From positions 1 through 23,132 of the forward strand of contig CAYSVN010000015.1 in the NCBI GenBank assembly GCA_964434585.1: a stretch of DNA of 23,132 nt. Reading direction: 5' to 3'. Within the stretch, counting starts at the first letter, position 1. Every line of letters begins with the position of its first letter. A program made the position numbers and the translations under genes. Source of the stretch: CAYSVN01 sp964434585 (lineage in GTDB: Bacteria > Patescibacteriota > Gracilibacteria > Peribacterales > Peribacteraceae). Below are positions 15,369-23,066 of this stretch, one piece after another. The notes beneath the pieces are model-generated. The model had not been told where the DNA came from. It ran no database searches and was given only the letters and a program-made list of their open reading frames with translations.

Positions 15369-16519
15369 TACGAAATTTCTTGTTTAAGCTCTTCAATTTT
15401 ATTGGTTTTTTCCCAAGGAAATTCATTTCTACCAAAGTGGCCATAGGTAGCAGTGACTTGGTAAATTGGACGCTTAAGATCTAGCGTGTTAATAATGCCA
15501 GCTGGTGTCATATCAAATACTGCTCTTACTGCTTGTTCTATTGCTTTTTCACTAGTGCTACTTGTGCCAAAGGTATCAATATGTACAGAGACTGGCTCTG
15601 GATAACCAATAGCATACGCAAGTTGCACTTCGCACTTGGTAGCAATTTTGGCGGCAACAATATTTTTAGCAATGTAACGAGCCATGTAGGCTCCACTGCG
15701 GTCTTGTTTATTTGGTACCTTACCACTAAACGCACCACCACCATGTCGGCCATAACCACCGTAGGTATCAACGATAATTTTACGACCCGTAAGACCAGTG
15801 TCTCCGTGCGGACCGCCAATAACAAACTTACCAGTTTCATTAATTAAGTATCGAGTACTTTCATCTAATAAGTCCCCACAAATCGGCTCTATAACATGGC
15901 TTATAATATCTTGTTTAATTTGCTCGGCAGCAATGCCTTCATCATGTTGGGCAGCCACCACCACGGTATCCACTCTTATTGGATTATTATGCTCATCGTA
16001 TTCTACTGTTACTTGTGTTTTGCCATCTGGGCGAAGGTAACTTACTGTACCGTCTTTACGTATGTCAGCTAATTTTTTAGCAAGCTTATGGGCCAACATA
16101 ATAGGTAGCGGCATTAGTTCCTCTGTTTCTGTACAAGCAAACCCAAACATTAAACCTTGGTCGCCAGCACCTTGCTGTTGATGTTTACCTTCGTCTGTTT
16201 TTTCGCCCTGGGCGATTTCTGCACTTTGTTCATGAATGGCATTGAGCACGCTACAGCTATGGTAGTCGATACCATACTCAGCATTATTATAACCAATATT
16301 TTTTAAGACATTACGGGCAATTTGCTGCACATCTACATAGGTAGAAGTGGTAATTTCCCCACCGACAACAACCAGGCCGGTGGTGGTATAACACTCACAA
16401 CAGCATGCTCCATTAGGATCTTTTGCCAGCACGGCGTCAAGCACAGCGTCACTTATTTGGTCGCAAATTTTATCGGGGTGACCTTCGGTAACAGATTCAG
16501 AAGTAAAAAAATAAGACAT
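15368..16519 (-). CDS. metK: S-adenosylmethionine synthetase
   Basis: This enzyme makes SAM from methionine and ATP. It has 383 residues, the normal length. Signature elements are GHPDK (13-17), GAGDQGLMFG (117-126), and the P-loop-like GGGAFSGK (260-267) followed by VPNKQDRS. The usual form of the last block is DPTKVDRS or DPSKVDRS. The catalytic Lys and Asp positions (GK, NK, QD) are kept, and only the intervening residues differ. The three-domain pseudosymmetric fold is complete, down to YGHFGR near the C-terminus. The gene is followed without a gap by the VOC gene. An extended -10 box lies 21 nt upstream, and a TATATA at 16525-16530 is 5 nt from the ATG, so the leader is short or absent. 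No SAM riboswitch is possible in so short a leader. Confidence 0.98.
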   Translation of the reverse strand: MSYFFTSESVTEGHPDKICDQISDAVLDAVLAKDPNGACCCECYTTTGLVVVGGEITTSTYVDVQQIARNVLKNIGYNNAEYGIDYHSCSVLNAIHEQSAEIAQGEKTDEGKHQQQGAGDQGLMFGFACTETEELMPLPIMLAHKLAKKLADIRKDGTVSYLRPDGKTQVTVEYDEHNNPIRVDTVVVAAQHDEGIAAEQIKQDIISHVIEPICGDLLDESTRYLINETGKFVIGGPHGDTGLTGRKIIVDTYGGYGRHGGGAFSGKVPNKQDRSGAYMARYIAKNIVAAKIATKCEVQLAYAIGYPEPVSVHIDTFGTSSTSEKAIEQAVRAVFDMTPAGIINTLDLKRPIYQVTATYGHFGRNEFPWEKTNKIEELKQEIS

Positions 16520-16540
16520 TATTATATATAAAATGTAAGC

Positions 16541-16549
16541 AGTATAGCA
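16541..16549 (-). promoter_or_regulatory. Extended -10 promoter of the metK-VOC operon
   Basis: On the minus strand TGC precedes TATACT (16546-16541), 21 nt before the metK ATG. A second AT-rich candidate (TATATA, 16530-16525) lies 5 nt before the ATG and would give a leaderless transcript. I cannot decide between them. Confidence 0.5.
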
Positions 16550-16578
16550 ATGATTGCCGTGCTTAAGAATAGATGATA

Positions 16579-18000
16579 TTAAAGCTCTACTTCAACTTCT
16601 GGGAAGTTTTTAAGCTGCTGCGCTAATACAGCTTTCATACTGTTAATATCTTCTACTGTTTTTGCTTCAAAAGAAATTGATAGTTTTGGTGAAGTATTAC
16701 TTTGGCGAATACCTGTCCAGGCACCATTTCCAAATTCTACCCGCACACCATCCATCGTATTAATATCGTAATGCTCCTTGTAATAGTCTTCCATGGCTTT
16801 TACTACAATTCCCTTACGGTCATCTGGGCAATGTGGACGAATTTCTGGCTCACGAATAGTTGCCGGTAATGCACTACACATGCTCCCTAATGATGTTTGC
16901 TCTGTTGCCATAAGGTTTACTACTCTTAGTAAGGCTACTAGTGGATCATCGTAAACGTAATAGTCTTCTGCAACGAACATATGTCCACTAATTTCACCGC
17001 CAAGCAGTGCGTCGTTACTGCGCATGGCTGTCATAACATTGGCTGTACCAACGGCGGCCATCATAGCATTACCACCCCACTGTTCTATCATCATTGGTAA
17101 GCGTGATGAATTAGAAACCGTATATACAATATTTGCATTCGGGTGACGGCTCAGTAAGTCTTTTGCTAAGAATATAAGCGTTTCATCTGACGTGCAGATA
17201 GCACCGTGCTCATCTACTAAACCTAGGCGGTCAGCGTCGCCATCAAATGCGCAACCAATATCTGCCTGCTGCTCCACAACAAGTGCTTGTAGCTCTTTTA
17301 ATGTTTCGTGTTTACTGGGATCCGCCTGGTGGTTTGGAAATGTGCCATCGGGCTGCGTATAAAGCTCTACTACTTCGAATCCTAATTTACGTAATACGCT
17401 AGGGTACACCGGTCCAGCTACACCATTACCACCATCAATCACTATTTTAAGATCTGATGGTATGTGTCCAAACATTTCAAGCATTCTGTTGGCATATGGT
17501 GTTGTTGCATCGACCGTTTTGATACTGCTAGAAGCCGGCATAGTTATTAGTGTTTCCCTATTTGGTAGTTCTACATCGCGCTTGGTAATCATTCCATATA
17601 ACATTTGAATATTTTCACCATAAAAACGGTTCGCATTTTGTAGGTTTAACTTCAGTCCGTTATCTTCTTTAGGATTATGGCTCGCACTTACTTGGATACC
17701 AGCATCTGCCTGCGTAGAGCAGATCATAAAATAGTTGAGCGGACTTGGAGTCTCACCAATAATTTCTATATGGCAATCTGCTGCTAGAAGTCCATGGATA
17801 ACTGCGTGCATTAAATCTGGACCATGCGTACGGCAATCTCGCCCAACTACAACCCGAGGGTTTGGTTTGTCGTATTTTTCTTTTACTAATTCTCCAAACT
17901 CAAACGCAATGGCGTACGCTGCCTCTGGATGAACTTGTTCATACGCTACACCACGGATATCGTAGGCGCGAAACATGTGCTTATCGAGAGACAAAGGCAT
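16579..18000 (-). CDS. manB: Phosphomannomutase/phosphoglucomutase (alpha-D-phosphohexomutase)
   Basis: This is a 473-residue enzyme that interconverts hexose 1- and 6-phosphates, supplying sugar-1-phosphates for surface polysaccharide or glycosylation. All four active-site elements are present: the catalytic phosphoserine loop VSASHNP (Ser107), the metal-binding loop DGDADR (253-258), the sugar-binding loop GGEISGH (334-340), and the phosphate-binding loop RQSNTSP (432-438). The N-terminal FRAYDIRG motif (10-17) is typical of the ManB/AlgC group. Mannose versus glucose preference cannot be read with certainty. It lies 59 bp upstream of metK on the same strand, and metK has its own promoter. 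Its start region overlaps the promoter of the divergent VirD4-like gene. Confidence 0.93.
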   Translation of the reverse strand: MPLSLDKHMFRAYDIRGVAYEQVHPEAAYAIAFEFGELVKEKYDKPNPRVVVGRDCRTHGPDLMHAVIHGLLAADCHIEIIGETPSPLNYFMICSTQADAGIQVSASHNPKEDNGLKLNLQNANRFYGENIQMLYGMITKRDVELPNRETLITMPASSSIKTVDATTPYANRMLEMFGHIPSDLKIVIDGGNGVAGPVYPSVLRKLGFEVVELYTQPDGTFPNHQADPSKHETLKELQALVVEQQADIGCAFDGDADRLGLVDEHGAICTSDETLIFLAKDLLSRHPNANIVYTVSNSSRLPMMIEQWGGNAMMAAVGTANVMTAMRSNDALLGGEISGHMFVAEDYYVYDDPLVALLRVVNLMATEQTSLGSMCSALPATIREPEIRPHCPDDRKGIVVKAMEDYYKEHYDINTMDGVRVEFGNGAWTGIRQSNTSPKLSISFEAKTVEDINSMKAVLAQQLKNFPEVEVEL

Positions 18001-18008
18001 AGAGAGTG

Positions 18009-18017
18009 TGGTATAAT
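18009..18017 (+). promoter_or_regulatory. Overlapping divergent promoters of manB (-) and the VirD4-like gene (+)
   Basis: On the plus strand TGG-TATAAT is a perfect extended -10 box. The same bases on the minus strand give TATACC (18015-18010), which ends 9 nt before the manB ATG at 18000. RNA polymerase could occupy only one direction at a time. The plus-strand transcript would carry a leader of about 113 nt before the ATG at 18137. That leader includes a small hairpin, AAGAGG (18053-18058) with CCTCTT (18064-18069), with no T-tract. Confidence 0.45.
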
Positions 18018-18136
18018 AATGATGATATATTACTCTAATTTGTAATGTTATAAAGAGGTTTTGCCTCTTGCCCTTCTATGATGTTTTCACTCTCATAACA
18101 ACATTAACATTCGTTAAGTAATAATAACTCTAAACT

Positions 18137-20794
18137 ATGCCTCTCCTTGTTATTCGCGGCGCTCAGGAATGTGAACGTGGTCCACTCTATATGGAATCAG
18201 CGTTTGCAGCCCTGCACTCAACCCAAAAACAAAAGGTATCTGTCAGTTTTGAGATTGGAAGTACAAATGGTGGGCAAATTGGCTTATTTGTGCGTGGAAA
18301 CGCGGAAATTTTACGCTTAATGGAGAGCCAAATCTATAGCCAATATCCAGAAAGTGACATTGAATATTTAGAAGATGATCCATTTTCGACTGATGAAAAT
18401 ACGGCAGTAATGTCGACGGAGTTAACGCTTAAAAATCCTGATGTATTTCCATTTAAGCGCCACCCGCAATTTGATGACATGCTTACCAAGGCAAACGTCG
18501 ATTCGCTAGCTAGTATTACTGGAACACTGGCTCGATACCCATTCCCGGGAATGCAGGGGCATATTCAGTTACTACTACAGCCAGAGCACGATAAGGTTCG
18601 ACAAAACTTTATTAAAACTCTGCCACTTTGGGCAAAAGATGACGATAAACTGATGGGTAAATTGGCACACTTTGTTGCAGGTTTAAAAATGTCGAGCGGA
18701 ATAAAGTGGTGGGCAACTCTACCTTTACATTTTACGGTAGGATTTTTATTTAGAAATGCAAAAGTGCCAAGTAATGGACCTAGTCGGTCGAACTTAGAGG
18801 AAGATGATGACGCGATGAGCAGCCAAGCTTCGAGCCGTAGCCATGATAGAGAGACTAGCATTATGGGTGCCCAAGATAAACTAGGCAGATTACTTTTTAA
18901 AGCAACAGTTCGTATTTCTGTTCTTTACCCTAAAGCTCAGCCAGAGCTTGCACGCGAAAAACTAAGTGAAATTACGGGAAGCTTTCGACAATTTTCGTTA
19001 CCACAAAGTAATTCGTTTAAACCCGGTAGCCAAAAACAGACTGAAAAACTACAATTCCAACCTAACCCTAAGCCATTTATGCTTTCTGTAGAAGAAGCTG
19101 CAACTCTTTGGCATATTCCAACGCTGCTGGTACAAACACCAAATATTTTACGAGTAGATAGCCGTAAGTTAGAACCGCCTATTAATTTACCAACAACCGA
19201 TGGAGGTGATAAAGACGTTACCACACTTGGTGAAGCCGTATTTAGAGGGCAGCGGATTAAATTTGGTATTCGGCCAGATGACCGGCGGCGTCACTTTTAT
19301 GCGATTGGTAAAACAGGTATGGGTAAATCGACTTTACTAGGTAATATGATTGCCAGCGATATTATGAATGGACATGGTGTTGGAGTGTTGGACCCGCATG
19401 GAGATTTAATAGAAGACGCCATGAGTTTTGTAACCCCAGAACGTGAAGATGATATTTTGTTATTTGACCCAACAGACACCAACTTCCCTATTGCATTTAA
19501 TATTTTAGATTGCCCAGACCCAGACCAGCGCACACTTGTTGCTTCTGGGCTAATGAGTGTGTTTACTAAAATTTGGCCTGATGCCTGGAGTGGGCGTATG
19601 GAACACATTTTACGTAATACTATTTTAGCATTACTTCATCACCAAAATTCTTCTATTTTGGGTATTATGAGGATCTTTGCTGATAGCACTTACCGTAAAG
19701 AGGTAGTGGCTTCAGTAGACGACCCTGTTGTGCGTAGTTTTTGGGAAGATGAATACGAAGTATGGACTGAAAAATATAGAACAGAAGCTGTAGCAGCTAT
19801 TCAAAATAAGGTTGGGCAACTGCTTAGCACTCCACTTTTCCGTAATATTGTAGGGCAAACAAAAAGTACGGTTAATTTACGCGAAGCAATGGATAATGGA
19901 AAAATTGTCCTGGTAAATTTGAGTAAGGGTAAAATTGGTGAAGATATTTCTGCTTTTTTAGGTTCGATGCTTGTTACCCAATTCCAGCTTAGTGCAATGA
20001 GCCGAGCGGATGTTCCAGAGGCAGAACGTCGTGATTTTTACCTATATGTAGATGAGTTTCAGAACTATGCGACAGAAAGTTTTGCGACCATTCTTTCGGA
20101 GGCACGTAAGTACCGTTTATGCTTAACCATGGCCCACCAATATGTTGGACAATTAGAAAGTGACATTGTGCGTGACGCTGTATTTGGTAACGTTGGCTCT
20201 ATGGTTAGTTTCCAAATTGGGTCTGACGATGCAGAGCTTTTAAGTAAGCAGTTTGAAGAATTAGTATTACCAAACGACTTACTTAGCTTGCCAAAATACC
20301 ATGCATATACCCGCTTAATGGTAGAAGGAACTGCCAGTAAGCCGTTCTCGGTTTCTACTCTGCCTCCACCTGCACCCATTGCTGGTGGTAATGTAGAGCG
20401 ACTGCGAGAAATTTCTAGAGCCCGTTACACAAAACCAAAAGAAGAGGTGCAAAATAACATTTTAGCCTGGGCACAAGGTGCCTCTGAACAACGCGTCAAA
20501 GAGAAGGAGGAATCTAAAGCAAAAGATAAAGTAGAAGAAGAAAAGAAAAAAGCTCGCAAGAAAGGAATGAACTTAGACCAATACCGTAGGTGGCGTGACC
20601 GCGAAATGTACATTAATCAGTATAATGCTTTCCGTAAAAAAATTATTATTGGCGAGGCCTTAACAGCAGAAGAAGAGGCTCAAAAAGCTGACTTAGAACT
20701 TAGGCTCGATGCTAGTGGTGGCATTCCGGAACTTAGTAAGGGGCTGATTAAAATTAAAGAGGACCTGGAGAACCTTAAACAAATGGAAGGCTAG
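18137..20794 (+). CDS. VirD4/TraG-like type IV coupling ATPase family protein
   Basis: This is an 885-residue P-loop ATPase of the HerA/FtsK-type group that includes type IV secretion coupling proteins. Walker A is GKTGMGKST (391-399), Walker B is LYVDE (636-640, followed by FQNYATESFATILSEARKY), and a sensor-like TMAHQYVGQLE comes after. The stretch GVGVLDPHGDLIEDAM after Walker A is typical of this group. The first 340 residues are a separate domain of unclear fold with one weak hydrophobic patch (WWATLPLHFTVGFLF) but no clear transmembrane pair, unlike classical VirD4. The last 110 residues are highly charged and probably coiled coil (KEKEESKAKDKVEEEKKK, 495 bases before the stop onward). 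No relaxase or other secretion genes are adjacent. It probably moves DNA or protein at the membrane; the substrate is unknown. It overlaps the convergent HEAGH gene by 20 bp. Confidence 0.85.
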   Translation: MPLLVIRGAQECERGPLYMESAFAALHSTQKQKVSVSFEIGSTNGGQIGLFVRGNAEILRLMESQIYSQYPESDIEYLEDDPFSTDENTAVMSTELTLKNPDVFPFKRHPQFDDMLTKANVDSLASITGTLARYPFPGMQGHIQLLLQPEHDKVRQNFIKTLPLWAKDDDKLMGKLAHFVAGLKMSSGIKWWATLPLHFTVGFLFRNAKVPSNGPSRSNLEEDDDAMSSQASSRSHDRETSIMGAQDKLGRLLFKATVRISVLYPKAQPELAREKLSEITGSFRQFSLPQSNSFKPGSQKQTEKLQFQPNPKPFMLSVEEAATLWHIPTLLVQTPNILRVDSRKLEPPINLPTTDGGDKDVTTLGEAVFRGQRIKFGIRPDDRRRHFYAIGKTGMGKSTLLGNMIASDIMNGHGVGVLDPHGDLIEDAMSFVTPEREDDILLFDPTDTNFPIAFNILDCPDPDQRTLVASGLMSVFTKIWPDAWSGRMEHILRNTILALLHHQNSSILGIMRIFADSTYRKEVVASVDDPVVRSFWEDEYEVWTEKYRTEAVAAIQNKVGQLLSTPLFRNIVGQTKSTVNLREAMDNGKIVLVNLSKGKIGEDISAFLGSMLVTQFQLSAMSRADVPEAERRDFYLYVDEFQNYATESFATILSEARKYRLCLTMAHQYVGQLESDIVRDAVFGNVGSMVSFQIGSDDAELLSKQFEELVLPNDLLSLPKYHAYTRLMVEGTASKPFSVSTLPPPAPIAGGNVERLREISRARYTKPKEEVQNNILAWAQGASEQRVKEKEESKAKDKVEEEKKKARKKGMNLDQYRRWRDREMYINQYNAFRKKIIIGEALTAEEEAQKADLELRLDASGGIPELSKGLIKIKEDLENLKQMEG

Positions 20795-21365
20795 AAGACT
20801 TTTTTGTTTGTAACCATTGGTAAGCGGTAAGCAGGGAGCATAGCACCACGCTTATAACACAAATACCCTGAGCAATATGCTTAACGACTTCACCAATCAT
20901 AAAATCATATTGAAGCATATTAAAGCGCATTAATATAAAACTCCAATCATGCAAAACTCCTTCATCGCCTAATAAAGGTAGTATCATGTATGATGCATCT
21001 TGAATGTATAATACTGAATTATGTAAGCTCTGGCCCAACCAATACAGTACAAAGCTAGCCGCATACCAATTACGTTGTACTGCAAAGTAACTTGTTATAA
21101 ACACAGGTGCAAGCCATTGAGCTAACGAACCTCCTACTATTGTTAAGAGCTGCAGTGTGTCCGATGTCCCTAATAGCAAAGAAGGCGCCATAAATAAAAA
21201 ATGTCCTGCTTCGTGAATTCCTAAATTTAATGATGATAGCAGCCAGTACCATAAGTGGTGGTCTGCAATGGTTACAATATTTACTGATAGCATAATGTAC
21301 GTAGCGTATGCCAATGCCAGTGAGCCAGTTATGCGTCCTATATGTTCAATATAAGCAGCATACAA
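20775..21365 (-). CDS. Multi-pass membrane protein with HEAGH metalloprotease-like motif
   Basis: This is a 196-residue protein with five or six hydrophobic segments. HEAGH (51-55) is an HExxH zinc motif at the start of a membrane helix (GIHEAGHFLFM). The pattern that follows (GGSLAQWLAP, YWLGQSLHNSVLYIQDAS, LPLLGDEG, HDW) matches a family of uncharacterised bacterial membrane proteins that I recall having this same order of motifs. A site-2-protease-like or other zinc-dependent role is possible but unproven. The start is TTG at 21365: no ATG is in frame upstream of the first helix, a stop (TAG) lies three codons upstream, and starting at the next in-frame ATG (residue 25) would cut the first helix. 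No convincing leaderless -10 box is seen here, unlike for its neighbours. Confidence 0.72.
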   Translation of the reverse strand: MYAAYIEHIGRITGSLALAYATYIMLSVNIVTIADHHLWYWLLSSLNLGIHEAGHFLFMAPSLLLGTSDTLQLLTIVGGSLAQWLAPVFITSYFAVQRNWYAASFVLYWLGQSLHNSVLYIQDASYMILPLLGDEGVLHDWSFILMRFNMLQYDFMIGEVVKHIAQGICVISVVLCSLLTAYQWLQTKKSSSLPFV

Positions 21366-21502
21366 TAATGGCTATCTTTAAAAAAAGTCGTCGTATTTTA
21401 AATAGGTGCATACTCAATACTTTTTTGTGATAGTTGATGACTATATTTCTGTTTAAGTATTCTACCTATTGCCTTGTTCTACAATATTTATATATTAATA
21501 AT
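21366..21502. other. AT-rich 137-bp intergenic stretch
   Basis: This lies between the stop of the kinase-like gene and the TTG start of the HEAGH gene, both on the minus strand. It should hold the HEAGH promoter. Candidates are TAAAAT and TATGCA on the minus strand, neither well placed. I see no hairpin terminator, RNA gene or repeat. Confidence 0.4.
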
Positions 21503-22174
21503 TTAACTGTTACGTGAGCATCTGGCTTCGTTTACAAATGCCATATAGCGTTGATATTTTTCCACTATGGCAAAATGTATCTGCTTTAACCAAGCTCTAT
21601 TTTTATTTCTTCCATAGCATGTTTGGTCATAAACCTTTGGCTGACCATTATGAATAGCAATGTTTTGTAGCCTTCGTAATAACAATCCATGTGCGCTAAA
21701 GCCAGAAAGATCTAGTATTAAACCTTCTTTATCGTAAATTTTTCTTGCGGCATCAATAATAGCTTTTGTTGTTTCTCTTACATTTTTATTGTCTCTTATA
21801 TGAGCTGTAGTCAATTCTTCTTGCTGTTCAAATGGCTGTAATAATACATAGTTCGATTCATCTGTAGATGATATAACTTCTAAATCTGCACATACGCCTT
21901 CTGGTAAAAATTCATGACAAATGTCTCTACTTTCTCTCATTTCTGCTGCGCCTCTATCAAGTAGATATTCTTTAGCTCGATTAACTGTATTGGCAATTGG
22001 TTTTTTTAAGAAGCTAGCACCTACCTTCCATCGTAAATATTTAATAACGTCACCCGTCTTGTAGCGTCGTACGATATGCTCTGCACCACTGCCAACATAA
22101 TTTGTTACCTTATGAGTTTCTAGTGGAAACTGTTCTAAAAAATGTAGTTCGCTGGTGGTTAGATTGTCTTGCAT
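21503..22174 (-). CDS. Putative protein-kinase-like fold protein, unknown function
   Basis: I do not recognise a named family. The 223 residues are laid out like a minimal kinase or aminoglycoside-phosphotransferase fold: a glycine-rich element YVGSGAEHIV (26-35), a VIKYLR strand with a possible ATP-contacting Lys45, a hinge-like YVLLQPF (109-115), GLILDLSG (151-158) where Asp155 could play the catalytic-loop role, and PKVYDQT (179-185) where Asp183 could match the metal-binding DFG Asp. The spacing is short and the catalytic loop lacks the usual HxD, so it may be inactive or act on a small molecule or nucleotide. It is soluble with no signal peptide. The ATG at 22174 is preceded by a TATATT box at 5 nt and is divergent from gtrA. 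The kinase assignment is inference only. Confidence 0.55.
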   Translation of the reverse strand: MQDNLTTSELHFLEQFPLETHKVTNYVGSGAEHIVRRYKTGDVIKYLRWKVGASFLKKPIANTVNRAKEYLLDRGAAEMRESRDICHEFLPEGVCADLEVISSTDESNYVLLQPFEQQEELTTAHIRDNKNVRETTKAIIDAARKIYDKEGLILDLSGFSAHGLLLRRLQNIAIHNGQPKVYDQTCYGRNKNRAWLKQIHFAIVEKYQRYMAFVNEARCSRNS

Positions 22175-22179
22175 AGTTA

Positions 22180-22185
22180 AATATA
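22180..22185 (-). promoter_or_regulatory. -10 box of the kinase-like gene, leaderless configuration
   Basis: TATATT on the minus strand ends 5 nt (TAACT) before the ATG at 22174. No Shine-Dalgarno sequence is present. Confidence 0.45.
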
Positions 22186-22255
22186 GTACTTATTTTTACA
22201 TTCTAGGCAAGTTTTTACACTTAATAATTACACTCAATAAATTATAAAAATTGTG

Positions 22256-22261
22256 TATAAT
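22256..22261 (+). promoter_or_regulatory. Perfect -10 box that sets the start of the GtrA-family gene
   Basis: TATAAT ends 9 nt before the ATG at 22271. The alternative GTG at 22253 overlaps the box itself and would not be transcribed from it. Confidence 0.55.
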
Positions 22262-22270
22262 GCAGCCATA

Positions 22271-22669
22271 ATGCAACAACTACAATCATTTTTTAAAGAC
22301 AATAAAAACCAAATTTTACGATTTTTATGCGCCGGTGGAGCTGGGGCAGTTACAGAGTTTTTATCTTTGTACTTATTAGTAGAATTATTATTAATACGTA
22401 CTGAATTGGCATTTTTTCTTTCGGCAATGCTTTCGGTTATTGTTGTTTTTTTGGGTAATAAATTCTTTACCTTTAAAAACAATGGTGCAGTTGCAATGCA
22501 GGCATTAAGGTTTATTGTTGTTTATAGTATTAGCATTGCACTTAATGCTGTGCTTTCGAGTATTTTATTTGCGATTGGTATTCACTACTTACTGGCAAAA
22601 GCGTTTGCCATTGGCCTTATTATTGTTTGGAATTACAGCTTTTCTAAATGGTGGATATTTACGTCGTAA
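22271..22669 (+). CDS. GtrA-family membrane protein
   Basis: This is a 132-residue protein with four hydrophobic helices and the GtrA family layout: FLCAGGAGAVTEFLSLYLLV in helix 1, LSAMLSVIVVFLGNKFFTFKN as helix 2 with the conserved N-K-F-F-T/V-F turn, RFIVVYSISIALNAVLSSILF as helix 3, and a C-terminal helix ending NYSFSKWWIF. GtrA proteins are thought to move lipid-linked sugars across the membrane during surface glycan synthesis, often beside a glycosyltransferase; no such partner is in the window. The phosphohexomutase 4 kb away could supply sugar precursors, but they are not in one operon. The start is the ATG at 22271, 9 nt after a TATAAT box. It overlaps the convergent DUF1801 gene by 11 bp. 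Confidence 0.85.
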   Translation: MQQLQSFFKDNKNQILRFLCAGGAGAVTEFLSLYLLVELLLIRTELAFFLSAMLSVIVVFLGNKFFTFKNNGAVAMQALRFIVVYSISIALNAVLSSILFAIGIHYLLAKAFAIGLIIVWNYSFSKWWIFTS

Positions 22670-23057
22670 ACATACTTTCGCCACCAAGTTTCACTGCTTG
22701 CTTCATTACTTTTTCTAGTGCCTTAAAGTTAATATCTTTTAGTTTTTTGTAACGAATACACCCCTTACCAACATTGGCTGGTTTAAGGCTTTCTTTACTT
22801 TTTTCGGCTACATACTCTTTACCATCGCACGCACAGGCATAAATAGAAATATAATTTTTACGACTGGCTAAACCAAGTACTCCCCACCTGCCCGTACAGC
22901 CAGATTTACTTTTATAATCAAAACAACCATACATTATAATATTTCCTATAAGTTCTGGTTTTTGCTTTGGAAATGTTTTTTTAATAAACGCATGAATCTG
23001 TTTAATTTCAGACTTACGAGGTTGCTCTAGTGCATTGATGTACTGCGTAATTGTCAT
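22659..23057 (-). CDS. DUF1801 (YdhG-like) domain protein
   Basis: This is a 132-residue soluble protein. The N-terminus ITQYINALEQPRKSEIKQIHAFIKKTFP and the following MYGCFDYKS region match the DUF1801 pattern (helices, then a G-f-YK strand), and the end ALEKVMKQAVKLG is the usual last helix. The family is widespread and uncharacterised. Five cysteines (Cys45, Cys54, Cys74, Cys76 and Cys99, approximate) make this member cysteine-rich for its size, with ACAC in the middle; a metal or redox role is possible but not shown. The gene has its own TATAGT box 9 nt before the ATG. It converges on gtrA with overlapping ends. Confidence 0.8.
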   Translation of the reverse strand: MTITQYINALEQPRKSEIKQIHAFIKKTFPKQKPELIGNIIMYGCFDYKSKSGCTGRWGVLGLASRKNYISIYACACDGKEYVAEKSKESLKPANVGKGCIRYKKLKDINFKALEKVMKQAVKLGGESMFTT

Positions 23058-23066
23058 AGCTTATTT

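Noticed and set aside
15533..15847. Open frames on both strands inside metK
   Set aside because: They overlap highly conserved metK sequence in other frames and have low-complexity translations without start signals.
18022..18045. Seven-codon leader ORF (MIYYSNL) after the TATAAT box, as an attenuator
   Set aside because: Its ATG is only 4 nt after the -10 box and probably precedes the transcription start. The following hairpin has no T-tract and no alternative fold was evident.
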